13,383 nucleotides of DNA, taken from NCBI GenBank assembly GCA_013697365.1, contig JACCXA010000175.1:1-13383 (forward strand), written 5' to 3'. The stretch comes from Chthoniobacterales bacterium. Lineage in GTDB: Bacteria > Verrucomicrobiota > Verrucomicrobiia > Chthoniobacterales > UBA10450. Position numbers and translations under genes: made by a program. Shown one piece after another: positions 1 to 5,716 of this stretch; the stretch's first letter is position 1, and each line of letters opens with the position of its first letter. The notes under the pieces were generated by a model that made no database searches, was not told the DNA's origin, and saw only the letters and a list, made by a program, of their open reading frames with translations.

Positions 1-64
1 CCTTTTCAATCACATCGCGAATCTTTACGGCGGCGATGCGGTCAATGATTTCGCGCTGCCGGAT
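1..64 (+). repeat. 64-bp perfect direct repeat, copy 1
   Basis: Bases 1-64 are identical to 362-425 and the two diverge at 65/426 (T versus G). The copy encodes LFNHIANLYGGD and the start of the following 'FALPD' segment, the opening of a collar module. Because the repeat begins at the window edge, its true left limit is not visible. Confidence 0.95.
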
Positions 65-409
65 TTGCGCGGGCGGGTGCCCGTTGGAGCGGGGCAGGGG
101 CCGGGGCTGCCCAATTACCCACTCGGCACAAACGTCGGCGCGCCGAGTCTGGTCCTTAGCGAATCAAATCTACCGCCGCACACGCACACAATCGGAAATG
201 GCAACACCGCGTCGGCGGGAAGTAGTGCGCCGCTGGACAATCGTCAGCCGGCGCTCGCACTGCATTTCCTCATCGAGATTTATGATCGCGCCCTGGCCGC
301 AGCGCCCCACTGGTTGGAGCCGTTGCGATGGGCGCCTGCTACCGAAGGCGGGGCACACGCTCCTTTTCAATCACATCGCGAATCTTTACGGCGGCGATGC
401 GGTCAATGA
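2..409 (+). CDS. Fragment A: first tail-collar module (partial, 5' end outside window)
   Basis: Frame 2 is open from the left edge. It encodes LFNHIANLYGGD, a 'FALPDLRGRVPVGAG' segment, 'LVLSESNLPPHTHT' and 'QPALALHFLI', which is the usual order in phage tail collar (microcystin-dependent protein) modules. Recognisable homology ends at about 275. From there to the stop at 407-409 the frame is out-of-register read-through of the next module. The missing piece, relative to module 2, is the 'GIYP...GE' segment that should follow 'HFLI'. No start codon is visible, so this is an internal part of a longer protein. Confidence 0.6.
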   Translation, partial: LFNHIANLYGGDAVNDFALPDLRGRVPVGAGQGPGLPNYPLGTNVGAPSLVLSESNLPPHTHTIGNGNTASAGSSAPLDNRQPALALHFLIEIYDRALAAAPHWLEPLRWAPATEGGAHAPFQSHRESLRRRCGQ

Positions 410-992
410 TTTCGCGCTGCCGGATGTAAGAGGCCGCCTCGTCATCGGGGACGACGGCGTTGATCGCAGCGGCAGTTGGCCCATTGCAAAGATGAACGGA
501 TCAAACGAGACGGTGCTCGGGGTCTCAGACATTCCGGCGCACACGCATACCGTCGCCGGCGGTGCGACTGGATCCACTGGTGGAATCGGCAACACCGCGG
601 GCAATTATCAGCCTTCGCTTGTCATGCACTGGATCATCTCCTTCGCCGGCATCTACCCGACTGAAAGTTCCGGAATGCAGTTTCCCTGCGTAGGCGAGAT
701 GCGATTGCTGGCCGCGGGGGGCGCCTCCGGATTAGTGGGCGACAACTGGAAGGTGCTCGACGGCGCTTTTTACCAAATCGACCAGGCAGAGGCACTGTTC
801 TCTTTGATCGGCACAACGTATGGCGGCGATGCGGAGCAGACCTTCGGCGTGCCCGATATGCGCACTCGCGTGAACATGATGGTGGAGGGCAACCGTCGCA
901 CTCGGCACATACTTGGGTTTCGAATCGTTCATCATGTCGACGTCGCACTTGGCGGCGCATGCACACGGGCTCGTGCCAGAAGTAGCAATTGA
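279..992 (+). CDS. Fragment B: second tail-collar module and start of third
   Basis: Frame 3 carries 'MIAPWPQRPTGWSRCDGRLL', the classic entry of a collar module. It continues through LFNHIANLYGGD, 'IPAHTHT', 'QPSLVMHWIISFAGIYP', then 'VGEMRLLAAGG' and 'LFSLIGTTYGGD' of a third module. The frame is open from 36, but residues encoded before about 279 are nonsense overlapping fragment A. Homology stops near 893 ('NMMVEGN'). The last 30 or so codons to 992 are out of register. The start listed here is the start of homology and is not a proposed initiation codon. Confidence 0.6.
   Translation, partial: FMIAPWPQRPTGWSRCDGRLLPKAGHTLLFNHIANLYGGDAVNDFALPDVRGRLVIGDDGVDRSGSWPIAKMNGSNETVLGVSDIPAHTHTVAGGATGSTGGIGNTAGNYQPSLVMHWIISFAGIYPTESSGMQFPCVGEMRLLAAGGASGLVGDNWKVLDGAFYQIDQAEALFSLIGTTYGGDAEQTFGVPDMRTRVNMMVEGNRRTRHILGFRIVHHVDVALGGACTRARARSSN
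362..425 (+). repeat. 64-bp perfect direct repeat, copy 2
   Basis: This is identical to 1-64, with an offset of 361 bp, which is not a multiple of three. The second copy therefore sits in a different reading frame from the first. The base to the left of this copy is T361. The rest of the module (after 426) is only about as similar to module 1 as ordinary homologues, so identity is confined to this block. Confidence 0.95.
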
Positions 993-1323
993 ACAGCCGG
1001 TCGGGAGCAACCTTGTGGATGGGGTTGGCACTCTGGACTTCGGCTCCCTGAGTCCGAGCAGCGGGACGGTTGAGAAGACCTTCACAATTCGGAATACCGG
1101 CGCGGTGGACTTGTCGCTTGGCAGCATTACAAAAGACGGCGCCAATTCTTCGGATTTCGCGATCACCGCCCTGAGCCTAACGACCCTCGCACCCGGGACG
1201 AGCACGACCTTCACGGTCACCTTCGCGCCCGCCCCCACGGGTCCTCGAAGTGCGGCGCTTCACATTGCGACCAACGATGCGGACGAGAATCCGTTCGACA
1301 TCGCGCTCGCAGGAAGCGGCTGA
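895..1323 (+). CDS. Fragment C: end of third collar module and choice-of-anchor D domain
   Basis: Frame 1 resumes the third collar module with 'TVALGTYLGFESFIMSTSHL' followed by 'AAHAHGL'. This aligns with 'YPLGTNVGAPSLVLSESNLP' plus 'PHTHT' of module 1. The anchor-D domain follows: 'LDFGSLSPSSGTVEKTFTIR', 'NTGAVDLSLGSI', 'FAITALSLTTLAPGTSTTFT', 'VTFAPAPTGPRSAALHIATN' and 'PFDIALAGSG'. These are hallmarks of the choice-of-anchor-D Ig-like fold found in exported bacterial proteins. The frame ends at a TGA (1321-1323) directly after GSG, where the domain would normally run into the next module. A TTG at 913 could be read as a start but lies inside the collar homology. Confidence 0.65.
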   Translation, partial: VALGTYLGFESFIMSTSHLAAHAHGLVPEVAIEQPVGSNLVDGVGTLDFGSLSPSSGTVEKTFTIRNTGAVDLSLGSITKDGANSSDFAITALSLTTLAPGTSTTFTVTFAPAPTGPRSAALHIATNDADENPFDIALAGSG

Positions 1324-1718
1324 CCTACCAGGAGGCCTGGCGGCAACAATATTTCAACAAGATCGCGAACGGTGGACTGGGCGCGGACGCGAATGATTTC
1401 GAAAAAGACGGGCTCTCGAACTTCCTCGAGTTCGCGATTGGCGGGGATCCGAAAGTTTTTACTCCGCAGCCCGGGACGCTGCAGCGGGTAGGTAACACCC
1501 TCGAGTTTATCTACCAGCGATCGAAGGGAGCATTGGCCGATGGTTATGCTTTCCGCGTGGAGTTTCGCGGCGACCTCACGATCGGTGACTGGAACAGCAA
1601 CGGAGTCACGGAAGAGGTCCTCTCGGAAAACGCGCAGCTTCAACAGGTGAAGGTGTCGCTGCCAGTTCCAGCGACACAGAGCATGGGATTCGCGCGATTG
1701 AGCGTCTTGTCTCCGTAA
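1320..1718 (+). CDS. Fragment D: Verrucomicrobia-type C-terminal module of the surface protein
   Basis: Frame 3 from CTG 1320 reads 'LTYQEAWRQQYFNKI', 'NGGLGADANDFEKDGLSNFL', 'EFAIGGDPKVF' and then a beta-rich tail ending 'GVTEEVLSENAQLQQVKVSL', 'PVPATQSMGFARLSVLSP', stop. The Asp-rich loop followed by LEFA-GGDP, and the 'GVTE-LS-N...Q-VK' ending, match a recurrent C-terminal module of exported proteins that I recall from Verrucomicrobia. It is probably an export or surface-display element, which is inference. It has no start of its own and belongs in frame with fragment C once the TGA at 1321 is bridged. One extra C giving GGCCTGACC would do this. Confidence 0.6.
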   Translation: MTYQEAWRQQYFNKIANGGLGADANDFEKDGLSNFLEFAIGGDPKVFTPQPGTLQRVGNTLEFIYQRSKGALADGYAFRVEFRGDLTIGDWNSNGVTEEVLSENAQLQQVKVSLPVPATQSMGFARLSVLSP

Positions 1719-1814
1719 AATGTTCCCCGGATCAAGCGACTTGGGCACCGACGGGGAGGCTCTGCACGTGGAGTCGCCGCTGAGATAGGCAGGCCCGTAA
1801 ACGAACAGGCAGCT

Positions 1815-2207
1815 TCAATCTCGTCCAGCGATTTCCCACGTGGTGATCTCGAGGTCGTGTCCGTCGGGATCTCGAAAGTAGATCGAATGCGCGATCTCGT
1901 GATCCTGAAACGCGAACGGAATCCCGCGCGCTTCGAGGACGCGTTGCGCGGCGCTGAACTGCTCCCGGCTCGCGCGAAACGCGAGATGCAACATCGTGAT
2001 GCTGCCCCGCGGGCGAGGGAGCGGCCGCGGTGATTCGATTGGGAAGAGGGCTAGAGCCGTCGTGCCTTTCCCGACGAAGACCGGCACGCCGTCCCACATC
2101 CCCGGATGCCGGTGCTCAAAGCCGAGCACGTCCACGTACCATTGCGCCGCGCGTGCCACATCCCGCACTGCCAAAGCGACGTGATCAATTCCTTCCAGCT
2201 CGAACAT
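1815..2207 (-). CDS. VOC-fold (glyoxalase/bleomycin-resistance/dioxygenase superfamily) protein
   Basis: This is a 130-residue single-domain VOC protein. The N-terminus 'GIDHVALAVRDVARAAQWYV' with 'DVLGF' is the usual first beta-alpha-beta unit. 'TMLHLAFR' gives a second histidine and 'FRDPDGHDLEITTW' the C-terminal glutamate. Together H9, H74 and E120 form the expected metal-binding set. The start is taken at ATG 2207-2205 because family similarity begins at 'FELEGIDHV'. A longer frame to 2243 adds only an unconserved RLVCRPLILFR stretch. The reaction cannot be fixed: members include glyoxalase I-like isomerases, extradiol dioxygenases and FosA-type thiol transferases. It is convergent with the surface-protein remnant and divergent from the TonB_C-like gene, so it is probably a single transcription unit. 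Confidence 0.85.
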   Translation of the reverse strand: MFELEGIDHVALAVRDVARAAQWYVDVLGFEHRHPGMWDGVPVFVGKGTTALALFPIESPRPLPRPRGSITMLHLAFRASREQFSAAQRVLEARGIPFAFQDHEIAHSIYFRDPDGHDLEITTWEIAGRD

Positions 2208-2302
2208 GCGGAATAAAATGAGCGGGCGGCAAACGAGTCGCAAGCAGAAGGAGCCACAGTTTTCGGGTTGCGAAACGACGGGCGGTGGCTTGCGTAGGCG
2301 TC
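2208..2302. promoter_or_regulatory. Divergent intergenic region between the VOC gene and the TonB_C-like gene
   Basis: These 95 bp separate two divergently oriented starts and so should hold both promoters. I see no convincing -35/-10 pair. A minus-strand TTGCGA with a T-rich TTTTATT (about 2211-2217 on the plus strand) is too widely spaced to call. An AGG at 2296-2298 is a weak ribosome-binding candidate for the gene starting at 2303. Confidence 0.3.
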
Positions 2303-3070
2303 ATGTTTCGCATCTTCAGCCTTCTAGCCATCCTGTTCGTTGCCGGAGCCGCGACGGAAGCGCAGGGGCAACGCCCACAATTTCGCCCGGCTGTTCTTGG
2401 CTCCGGTCCGACTTCTCTGGTCAACCAAATCGACAGCCAGGCCCTCCTGCAGAAGGGCCAAAAGGACGGAGCCGTCATGTTTTGCGCGATCCTGGATGTG
2501 GCCGGCCAGCCCATCGCGAGCTGGACTTATCGAGGTATGCCCGGCACCGCGGAGCTGGAAGCGGAAGTCATGAAACGCCTCGCGGAGACAAAGTTCACGC
2601 CGGCCATTTATAACCACCAGCCTGCCAGTGTTCTTGTCTACGGCACCGTTGTTTTCTCGGCTGCTGCCAAGCCGAACCTCCGCATTCTGCTGAATCAGGA
2701 TCCACGAGAACTCAAAGCGGCGAGCGATTTCATCGGGCCCCAACCGGTCATCGGAAGTGATTCTAAATTCAAAGGTCTGCGTCCGCCGGCCGCTGAAATG
2801 CCCGTGCTCTTAACCGGAATCGCCGATCTCGGTCTAAGGGTCGATCGGAACGGAAACCTCCAGGAGCTGCGCGTGATTGCGGAAGAGCCGCCGCTCCTTG
2901 GCTTCGGGGAAGCGGCCCTTTCTGATTTTGAGGGCGCGAAGTTTATTCCGGCTTTCCGCAGCGGCGATGCGACCGATTGCAACACCGTGCTTCCAGTCTG
3001 CTATAAGCCAGTGCCGGATCAGGATTCCGGGTTGGGCGACGGGTTGCGTTCGGCCCCGGGCGGCGGGTAA
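2303..3070 (+). CDS. Secreted protein with two TonB C-terminal-like repeats
   Basis: The protein has 255 residues with a signal peptide (FRIFSLLAILFVAGAATEAQGQ follows Met1; cleavage near A16-Q21). Two segments resemble the TonB_C fold. One is at about 62-118 ('LDVAGQPIASWTYRGMPGTA', then 'KFTPAIYNHQPASVLVYGTV'). The other is at about 177-236 ('LRVDRNGNLQELRVIAEEPP', 'FIPAFRSGDATD'). Each shows the pattern of a G-x-hydrophobic strand, a helix and a '(K/R)F-P-A' strand. Unlike true TonB, it has no stable N-terminal anchor beyond the signal peptide, no proline-rich periplasmic linker, and no ExbB/ExbD neighbours. It is probably a periplasmic or exported domain protein rather than an energy transducer. 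The start is ATG 2303, because an upstream in-frame GTG at 2285 would place six residues before the signal peptide. It lies 9 bp upstream of mpg in the same orientation. Confidence 0.7.
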   Translation: MFRIFSLLAILFVAGAATEAQGQRPQFRPAVLGSGPTSLVNQIDSQALLQKGQKDGAVMFCAILDVAGQPIASWTYRGMPGTAELEAEVMKRLAETKFTPAIYNHQPASVLVYGTVVFSAAAKPNLRILLNQDPRELKAASDFIGPQPVIGSDSKFKGLRPPAAEMPVLLTGIADLGLRVDRNGNLQELRVIAEEPPLLGFGEAALSDFEGAKFIPAFRSGDATDCNTVLPVCYKPVPDQDSGLGDGLRSAPGGG

Positions 3071-3079
3071 CCACCGATC

Positions 3080-3706
3080 ATGGCGGTCGGCGAGCGGCGG
3101 ATTGTGACCGCGCAGTTCTTCGAGCGCGATCCGCTCATATGCGCTCGGGAATTGATTGGCACGGTATTCGTTTGGGGAAGCTGCGAGGGGATCGTAGTCG
3201 AATCCGAGGCGTATCTGTCGGTCAACGACGAGGCTTGCCACACTTTTATGCGGCCCAGCACGCGGGCTTTTCTGGCGCGGAACCAGGCGGGCGCAGCCTA
3301 CATCTACCTGAATTACGGCGTGCACTGGATGCTGAACGTCACGGTCAAAGGAACAGACGAAGGGTTCGTCTTGGTCCGCGCCATGGAACCGATAGCCGGT
3401 TTCGACTTGATGGAGAAACGGCGAGGTCTCACCGGTCCACGCCAGCTTTGCTCCGGGCCCGGGAAATTGACGCAAGCCTTCGCAATTACGATCCGCGATC
3501 ATGAACGGGATCTCTGTTGTGATCCGAAGCATTGCTTCTACCACACGACCGGAATGTTCGACGTCGTGGCCGATGAACGCATCGGCATCACAAAAGCCGC
3601 CGACTTACCGTGGCGCTTCACGCTGCGTGGAAGTCCCTTTGTCAGTCGTCCAGTGAAGCAAAAAGATGGAGCGATAGCGCACCCGTCCGGGGTGCGCTCC
3701 GGTTGA
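3080..3706 (+). CDS. mpg: DNA-3-methyladenine glycosylase, AAG/Mpg family
   Basis: This is a 208-residue homologue of the alkyladenine DNA glycosylase family. These enzymes excise 3-methyladenine, 7-methylguanine and hypoxanthine from DNA as the first step of base-excision repair. Visible family motifs are 'RELIGTVF', 'GIVVESEAYLSVNDEACHTF', 'AYIYLNYGVHWMLNV', 'GFVLVRAMEP' and 'LCSGPGKLTQAF'. By alignment with the human enzyme, E43 would be the catalytic Glu of (E)-x-E-A-Y, Y45 the base-stacking Tyr and H54 the base-binding His. The fold ends at about 'GSPFVSR' (residues 184-190). The last 18 residues lack family similarity and are partly encoded by the palindrome at 3676-3698. It is cytoplasmic and co-directional with mnmA and cutA. 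The start at ATG 3080 leaves 9 bp after the preceding stop. Confidence 0.93.
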   Translation: MAVGERRIVTAQFFERDPLICARELIGTVFVWGSCEGIVVESEAYLSVNDEACHTFMRPSTRAFLARNQAGAAYIYLNYGVHWMLNVTVKGTDEGFVLVRAMEPIAGFDLMEKRRGLTGPRQLCSGPGKLTQAFAITIRDHERDLCCDPKHCFYHTTGMFDVVADERIGITKAADLPWRFTLRGSPFVSRPVKQKDGAIAHPSGVRSG

Positions 3707-3714
3707 CTGCGCAC
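3676..3714 (+). repeat. Palindrome with a third competing arm at the mpg 3' end
   Basis: AGCGCACCC (3676-3684) and GGGTGCGCT (3690-3698) form a perfect 9-bp stem with a five-base loop. A third arm, GCGCAC (3709-3714), can pair with GTGCGC (3692-3697) instead, so two mutually exclusive hairpins are possible. The element overlaps the mpg stop codon (3704-3706) and ends 24 bp before mnmA. No T-run follows, so it is not a classical intrinsic terminator. It may be a dispersed REP-like element or a processing/attenuation site. Confidence 0.6.
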
Positions 3715-3738
3715 GGGCACCCGCCAACTTAGTCCCCC

Positions 3739-4839
3739 ATGTCCCCCACGAAACAACGCGTTCTGCTCGGGATGAGCGGCGGCGTCGACTCGAGCGTCGC
3801 GGGCTATCTGCTGCGTGAACAGGGGTACGACGTTGTGGGTGTGACGATGAAGGTCTGGCCGCAGGATTGTATCTCGCGAGCGGAGGATAAATGCTGCGGG
3901 CCGCAGGCAGTGGCGGATGCCCGCAGCGTTGCGCATTCGTTAGGCATTCCGCATTACGTGGTAGATGAAGCCGATCAGTTCGAGCGGCTGGTGATTGATT
4001 ATTTCTCGAGCGAATACCAGGCCGGCCGCACGCCGAATCCCTGCGTGATGTGTAATGAGAAACTGAAGTTCGGAAATCTTTGGAGCAAGGCGCAGGCGCT
4101 GGGATGCGATTACATCGCGACGGGGCATTACGCGATCATCGAGCACCATGCCGACCGTGCGGTCCTTCGGAAAGGGGCCGATCCGCGGAAGGATCAATCT
4201 TACTTTTTGTTTAGCCTCCGCCAGCCGCAGCTCCGGCATGCTTTAACGCCGCTGGGCGCAATGTCGAAGCCGGCTATTCGCGAGATTGCGCGGGGCCTCG
4301 GGCTCAAGGTCGCCGAGAAAGTCGACAGCCAGGAGATCTGTTTTGTTCCGGGCAACGACTACAAAGCCTTTCTCCGCTCGCATCTTGGCGAAGGCGAGTT
4401 CCACGAGGGCGGCATTTACGATCTCGAAGGTAACTTCCTGGCGACACACGGCGGCATCGAGATGTTTACGATCGGGCAGCGCAAAGGCCTCCCGGGCGGT
4501 TCCGCGCAGCCGCGCTATGTGGTCGACATCGATCCGCTCACAAACCGGGTCATCGTGGGAGCGGCGGAAGATCTGATCGCGGAAGAGTTCGAGATTGATC
4601 GAGTAAATTGGGTCAGCCGGGAGAACTCGGAGGAGCCAATCGAGGTCACAGTGAAGATCCGTTACGCCCATCCCGGGACAAAGGCGACGCTCTCTCCGCT
4701 CCCGGACAATTGCGCTCGCCTGGAGTTGCATGAACCGCAAAAGGCGGTCACGCCCGGACAAGCCGCGGTGTTCTACGATGGCGATGTGGTCCTGGGGGGT
4801 GGCTGGATCTGCCGGCAAGTGGCGCTCGCGCCGGCCTAA
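3739..4839 (+). CDS. mnmA: tRNA-specific 2-thiouridylase MnmA
   Basis: The 366-residue product matches the usual MnmA length. It activates U34 of tRNA(Lys/Glu/Gln) with ATP and inserts sulfur delivered by the IscS/Tus relay, giving s2U34. The PP-loop 'GMSGGVDSS' lies at residues 11-19. The catalytic cysteine C102 is in 'TPNPCVMCN' and the second catalytic cysteine C201 in 'DSQEICFVPG'. Further family signatures are 'DYIATGHYA', 'KDQSYFLF', 'HGGIEMFTIGQRKGLPGG' and, at the C-terminus, 'AVFYDGDVVLGGGWI'. Both catalytic cysteines are present, so activity is expected. The first ATG (3739) sits a few residues before the conserved core. No Shine-Dalgarno motif is visible. Its stop is followed after 3 bp by cutA, implying co-transcription. 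Confidence 0.97.
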   Translation: MSPTKQRVLLGMSGGVDSSVAGYLLREQGYDVVGVTMKVWPQDCISRAEDKCCGPQAVADARSVAHSLGIPHYVVDEADQFERLVIDYFSSEYQAGRTPNPCVMCNEKLKFGNLWSKAQALGCDYIATGHYAIIEHHADRAVLRKGADPRKDQSYFLFSLRQPQLRHALTPLGAMSKPAIREIARGLGLKVAEKVDSQEICFVPGNDYKAFLRSHLGEGEFHEGGIYDLEGNFLATHGGIEMFTIGQRKGLPGGSAQPRYVVDIDPLTNRVIVGAAEDLIAEEFEIDRVNWVSRENSEEPIEVTVKIRYAHPGTKATLSPLPDNCARLELHEPQKAVTPGQAAVFYDGDVVLGGGWICRQVALAPA

Positions 4840-4842
4840 CGA

Positions 4843-5169
4843 ATGGCCGCGGAAGTGTTGCTCGTCCTCAGCACCTTTCCGGATGCCGAGGCGGCCGGAC
4901 GAATCGCAACGCAGCTCGTGACGGAGAAGCTCGCGGCCTGCGCGAACATTCTGCCGCCCATGCGGTCGATCTATCGCTGGGAGGGAAGAGTAGAGGACGC
5001 TCCTGAGACGATGGTCTTCTTCAAGACGACGCAGGAGCGCTTCCGGGACTTTCAGCAGAGGCTGCGCGAGCTGCACTCATACGAAGTGCCGGAGATCGTG
5101 GGGGTACGGATCGCGGATGGGTTGCCCGATTACCTGGAATGGGTCAACGCGAACTGTTTGTCATTGTGA
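4843..5169 (+). CDS. cutA: CutA-family divalent-cation-tolerance protein
   Basis: The 108-residue product is the normal length for CutA1, a small ferredoxin-like-fold protein that forms trimers and is linked to copper/divalent-cation tolerance. Its molecular job remains debated. Seen in the sequence: 'VLSTFPDAEAAGRIATQLVT', 'EKLAACANILPPMRSIYRWE' with 'GRVEDAPE', 'MVFFKTT' and 'LHSYEVPEIVGVRIADGLPD', all in canonical order. The conserved Cys of the AAC-N-I motif is kept, while the 'TTCPD' cysteine found in many homologues is replaced here by Phe (STFPD). It starts 3 bp after the mnmA stop and is probably translated from the same transcript. It converges with the four-TM gene, with a 55-bp gap. 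Confidence 0.95.
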   Translation: MAAEVLLVLSTFPDAEAAGRIATQLVTEKLAACANILPPMRSIYRWEGRVEDAPETMVFFKTTQERFRDFQQRLRELHSYEVPEIVGVRIADGLPDYLEWVNANCLSL

Positions 5170-5224
5170 CAAAGGCGCGGGAGCAGTCAGGCGGGGAACC
5201 GCTGTCTTGGAGTCGGCAAAGGCA

Positions 5225-5716
5225 TCAGTTATTGCCCGGTGGCGGCACGGTTCGGAATTCGCGATGACGAATCTTTCCCCCGGCATAGGCAATCGACATT
5301 CCTGCGCCTAACGAGCAGAGCGCCAGCACCACGGTCGCAACCACCAGTGGGATCGCGGCCCGAGGCCATTTCTTCGGGACGAGGAGTGCCGCCACTGTGA
5401 CAAGAGCCAGCGCGAGAAAAAAATACTGAAGCCTCTCGGCGCGTTTTTCGTGGTCGGCCAGCCAGGCGCGTCCATCCTCATCCGCCAGCATCAAGATCTG
5501 GCTTTTCGCTTGTTCACCGAAATAGACCGCAGGCCAGGCGGACGCCGCGCTAATCAGAATCAAGAAGAGGGCAGTGACTTGCGCCGCGCGGCTCCGCAGA
5601 CAAAGAGCGATGAGCAATCCAACCAGACCCAGCCCGAGGCCGTAGATCGGCAAGGGATTAAGGAGCGTGTGAACGTATTCGGGCTGCCGCAAATCCCGAA
5701 GTAACCTCTCGATCAT
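5225..5716 (-). CDS. Four-TM integral membrane protein of unknown function
   Basis: The 163-residue product has four clear hydrophobic segments at about 23-41, 46-66, 97-113 and 120-146. The hydrophilic stretch between TM2 and TM3 (about 67-96, rich in Asp/Glu/Lys) should be exposed on one side of the membrane, with a short tail 'GGKIRHREFRTVPPPGNN'. The 'GG-x-I-R-H-x-E-F-R' tail recalls small membrane proteins I have seen near respiratory or metal genes, but I cannot name a family. Its ATG overlaps the TGA of the upstream dipeptidase gene (shared bases 5713-5716, ATGA), a strong sign of translational coupling. It is the last gene of the minus-strand cluster. Confidence 0.75.
   Translation of the reverse strand: MIERLLRDLRQPEYVHTLLNPLPIYGLGLGLVGLLIALCLRSRAAQVTALFLILISAASAWPAVYFGEQAKSQILMLADEDGRAWLADHEKRAERLQYFFLALALVTVAALLVPKKWPRAAIPLVVATVVLALCSLGAGMSIAYAGGKIRHREFRTVPPPGNN

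Larger units (their letters stand above)
1..1718 (+). pseudogene. Frameshifted multi-domain surface protein: three tail-collar modules + choice-of-anchor D + Verrucomicrobia-type C-terminal module
   Basis: Joined across three frame breaks, the translation reads as one exported protein that is open at the left edge. Collar-like modules ('LFNHIANLYGGD', then 'LPPHTHT' or 'IPAHTHT') start at about 2, 363 and 795. A choice-of-anchor-D domain covers about 1010-1320, and a Verrucomicrobia-type C-terminal module runs to the stop at 1716-1718. Homology moves from frame 2 to frame 3 near 275-310, from frame 3 to frame 1 near 885-900, and from frame 1 to frame 3 at 1317-1323. The first break looks like a real deletion of roughly 50-70 bp. 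The others fit single-base changes. Collar domains of this kind occur in phage tail fibres and in microcystin-dependent-type proteins. The role here is probably a secreted or surface adhesin, which is inference. The clustering of breaks in one gene with intact neighbours favours decay, but assembly error within repeats is possible. Confidence 0.75.

Noticed and set aside
1..1323. Prophage or tailocin locus suggested by the tail-collar modules
   Set aside because: No other phage structural, lysis, integrase or packaging genes are present, and the collar modules are fused to anchor-D and Verrucomicrobia-type modules found in bacterial exported proteins.
1736..1777. GCGACT...AGTCGC inverted repeat after the surface-protein remnant
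   Set aside because: A 6-bp stem around a 30-base loop with no T-tract is expected by chance in GC-rich DNA.
2834..3544. Minus-strand open frame of 236 codons opposite mpg and the TonB_C-like gene
   Set aside because: It runs across two well-supported plus-strand genes and its boundary, and has no motif or plausible start context.
5191..5202. GCGG-GGAA-CCGC mini-hairpin between cutA and the four-TM gene
   Set aside because: Only a 4-bp stem and no T-run, so it is too weak to call as a terminator for the convergent pair.
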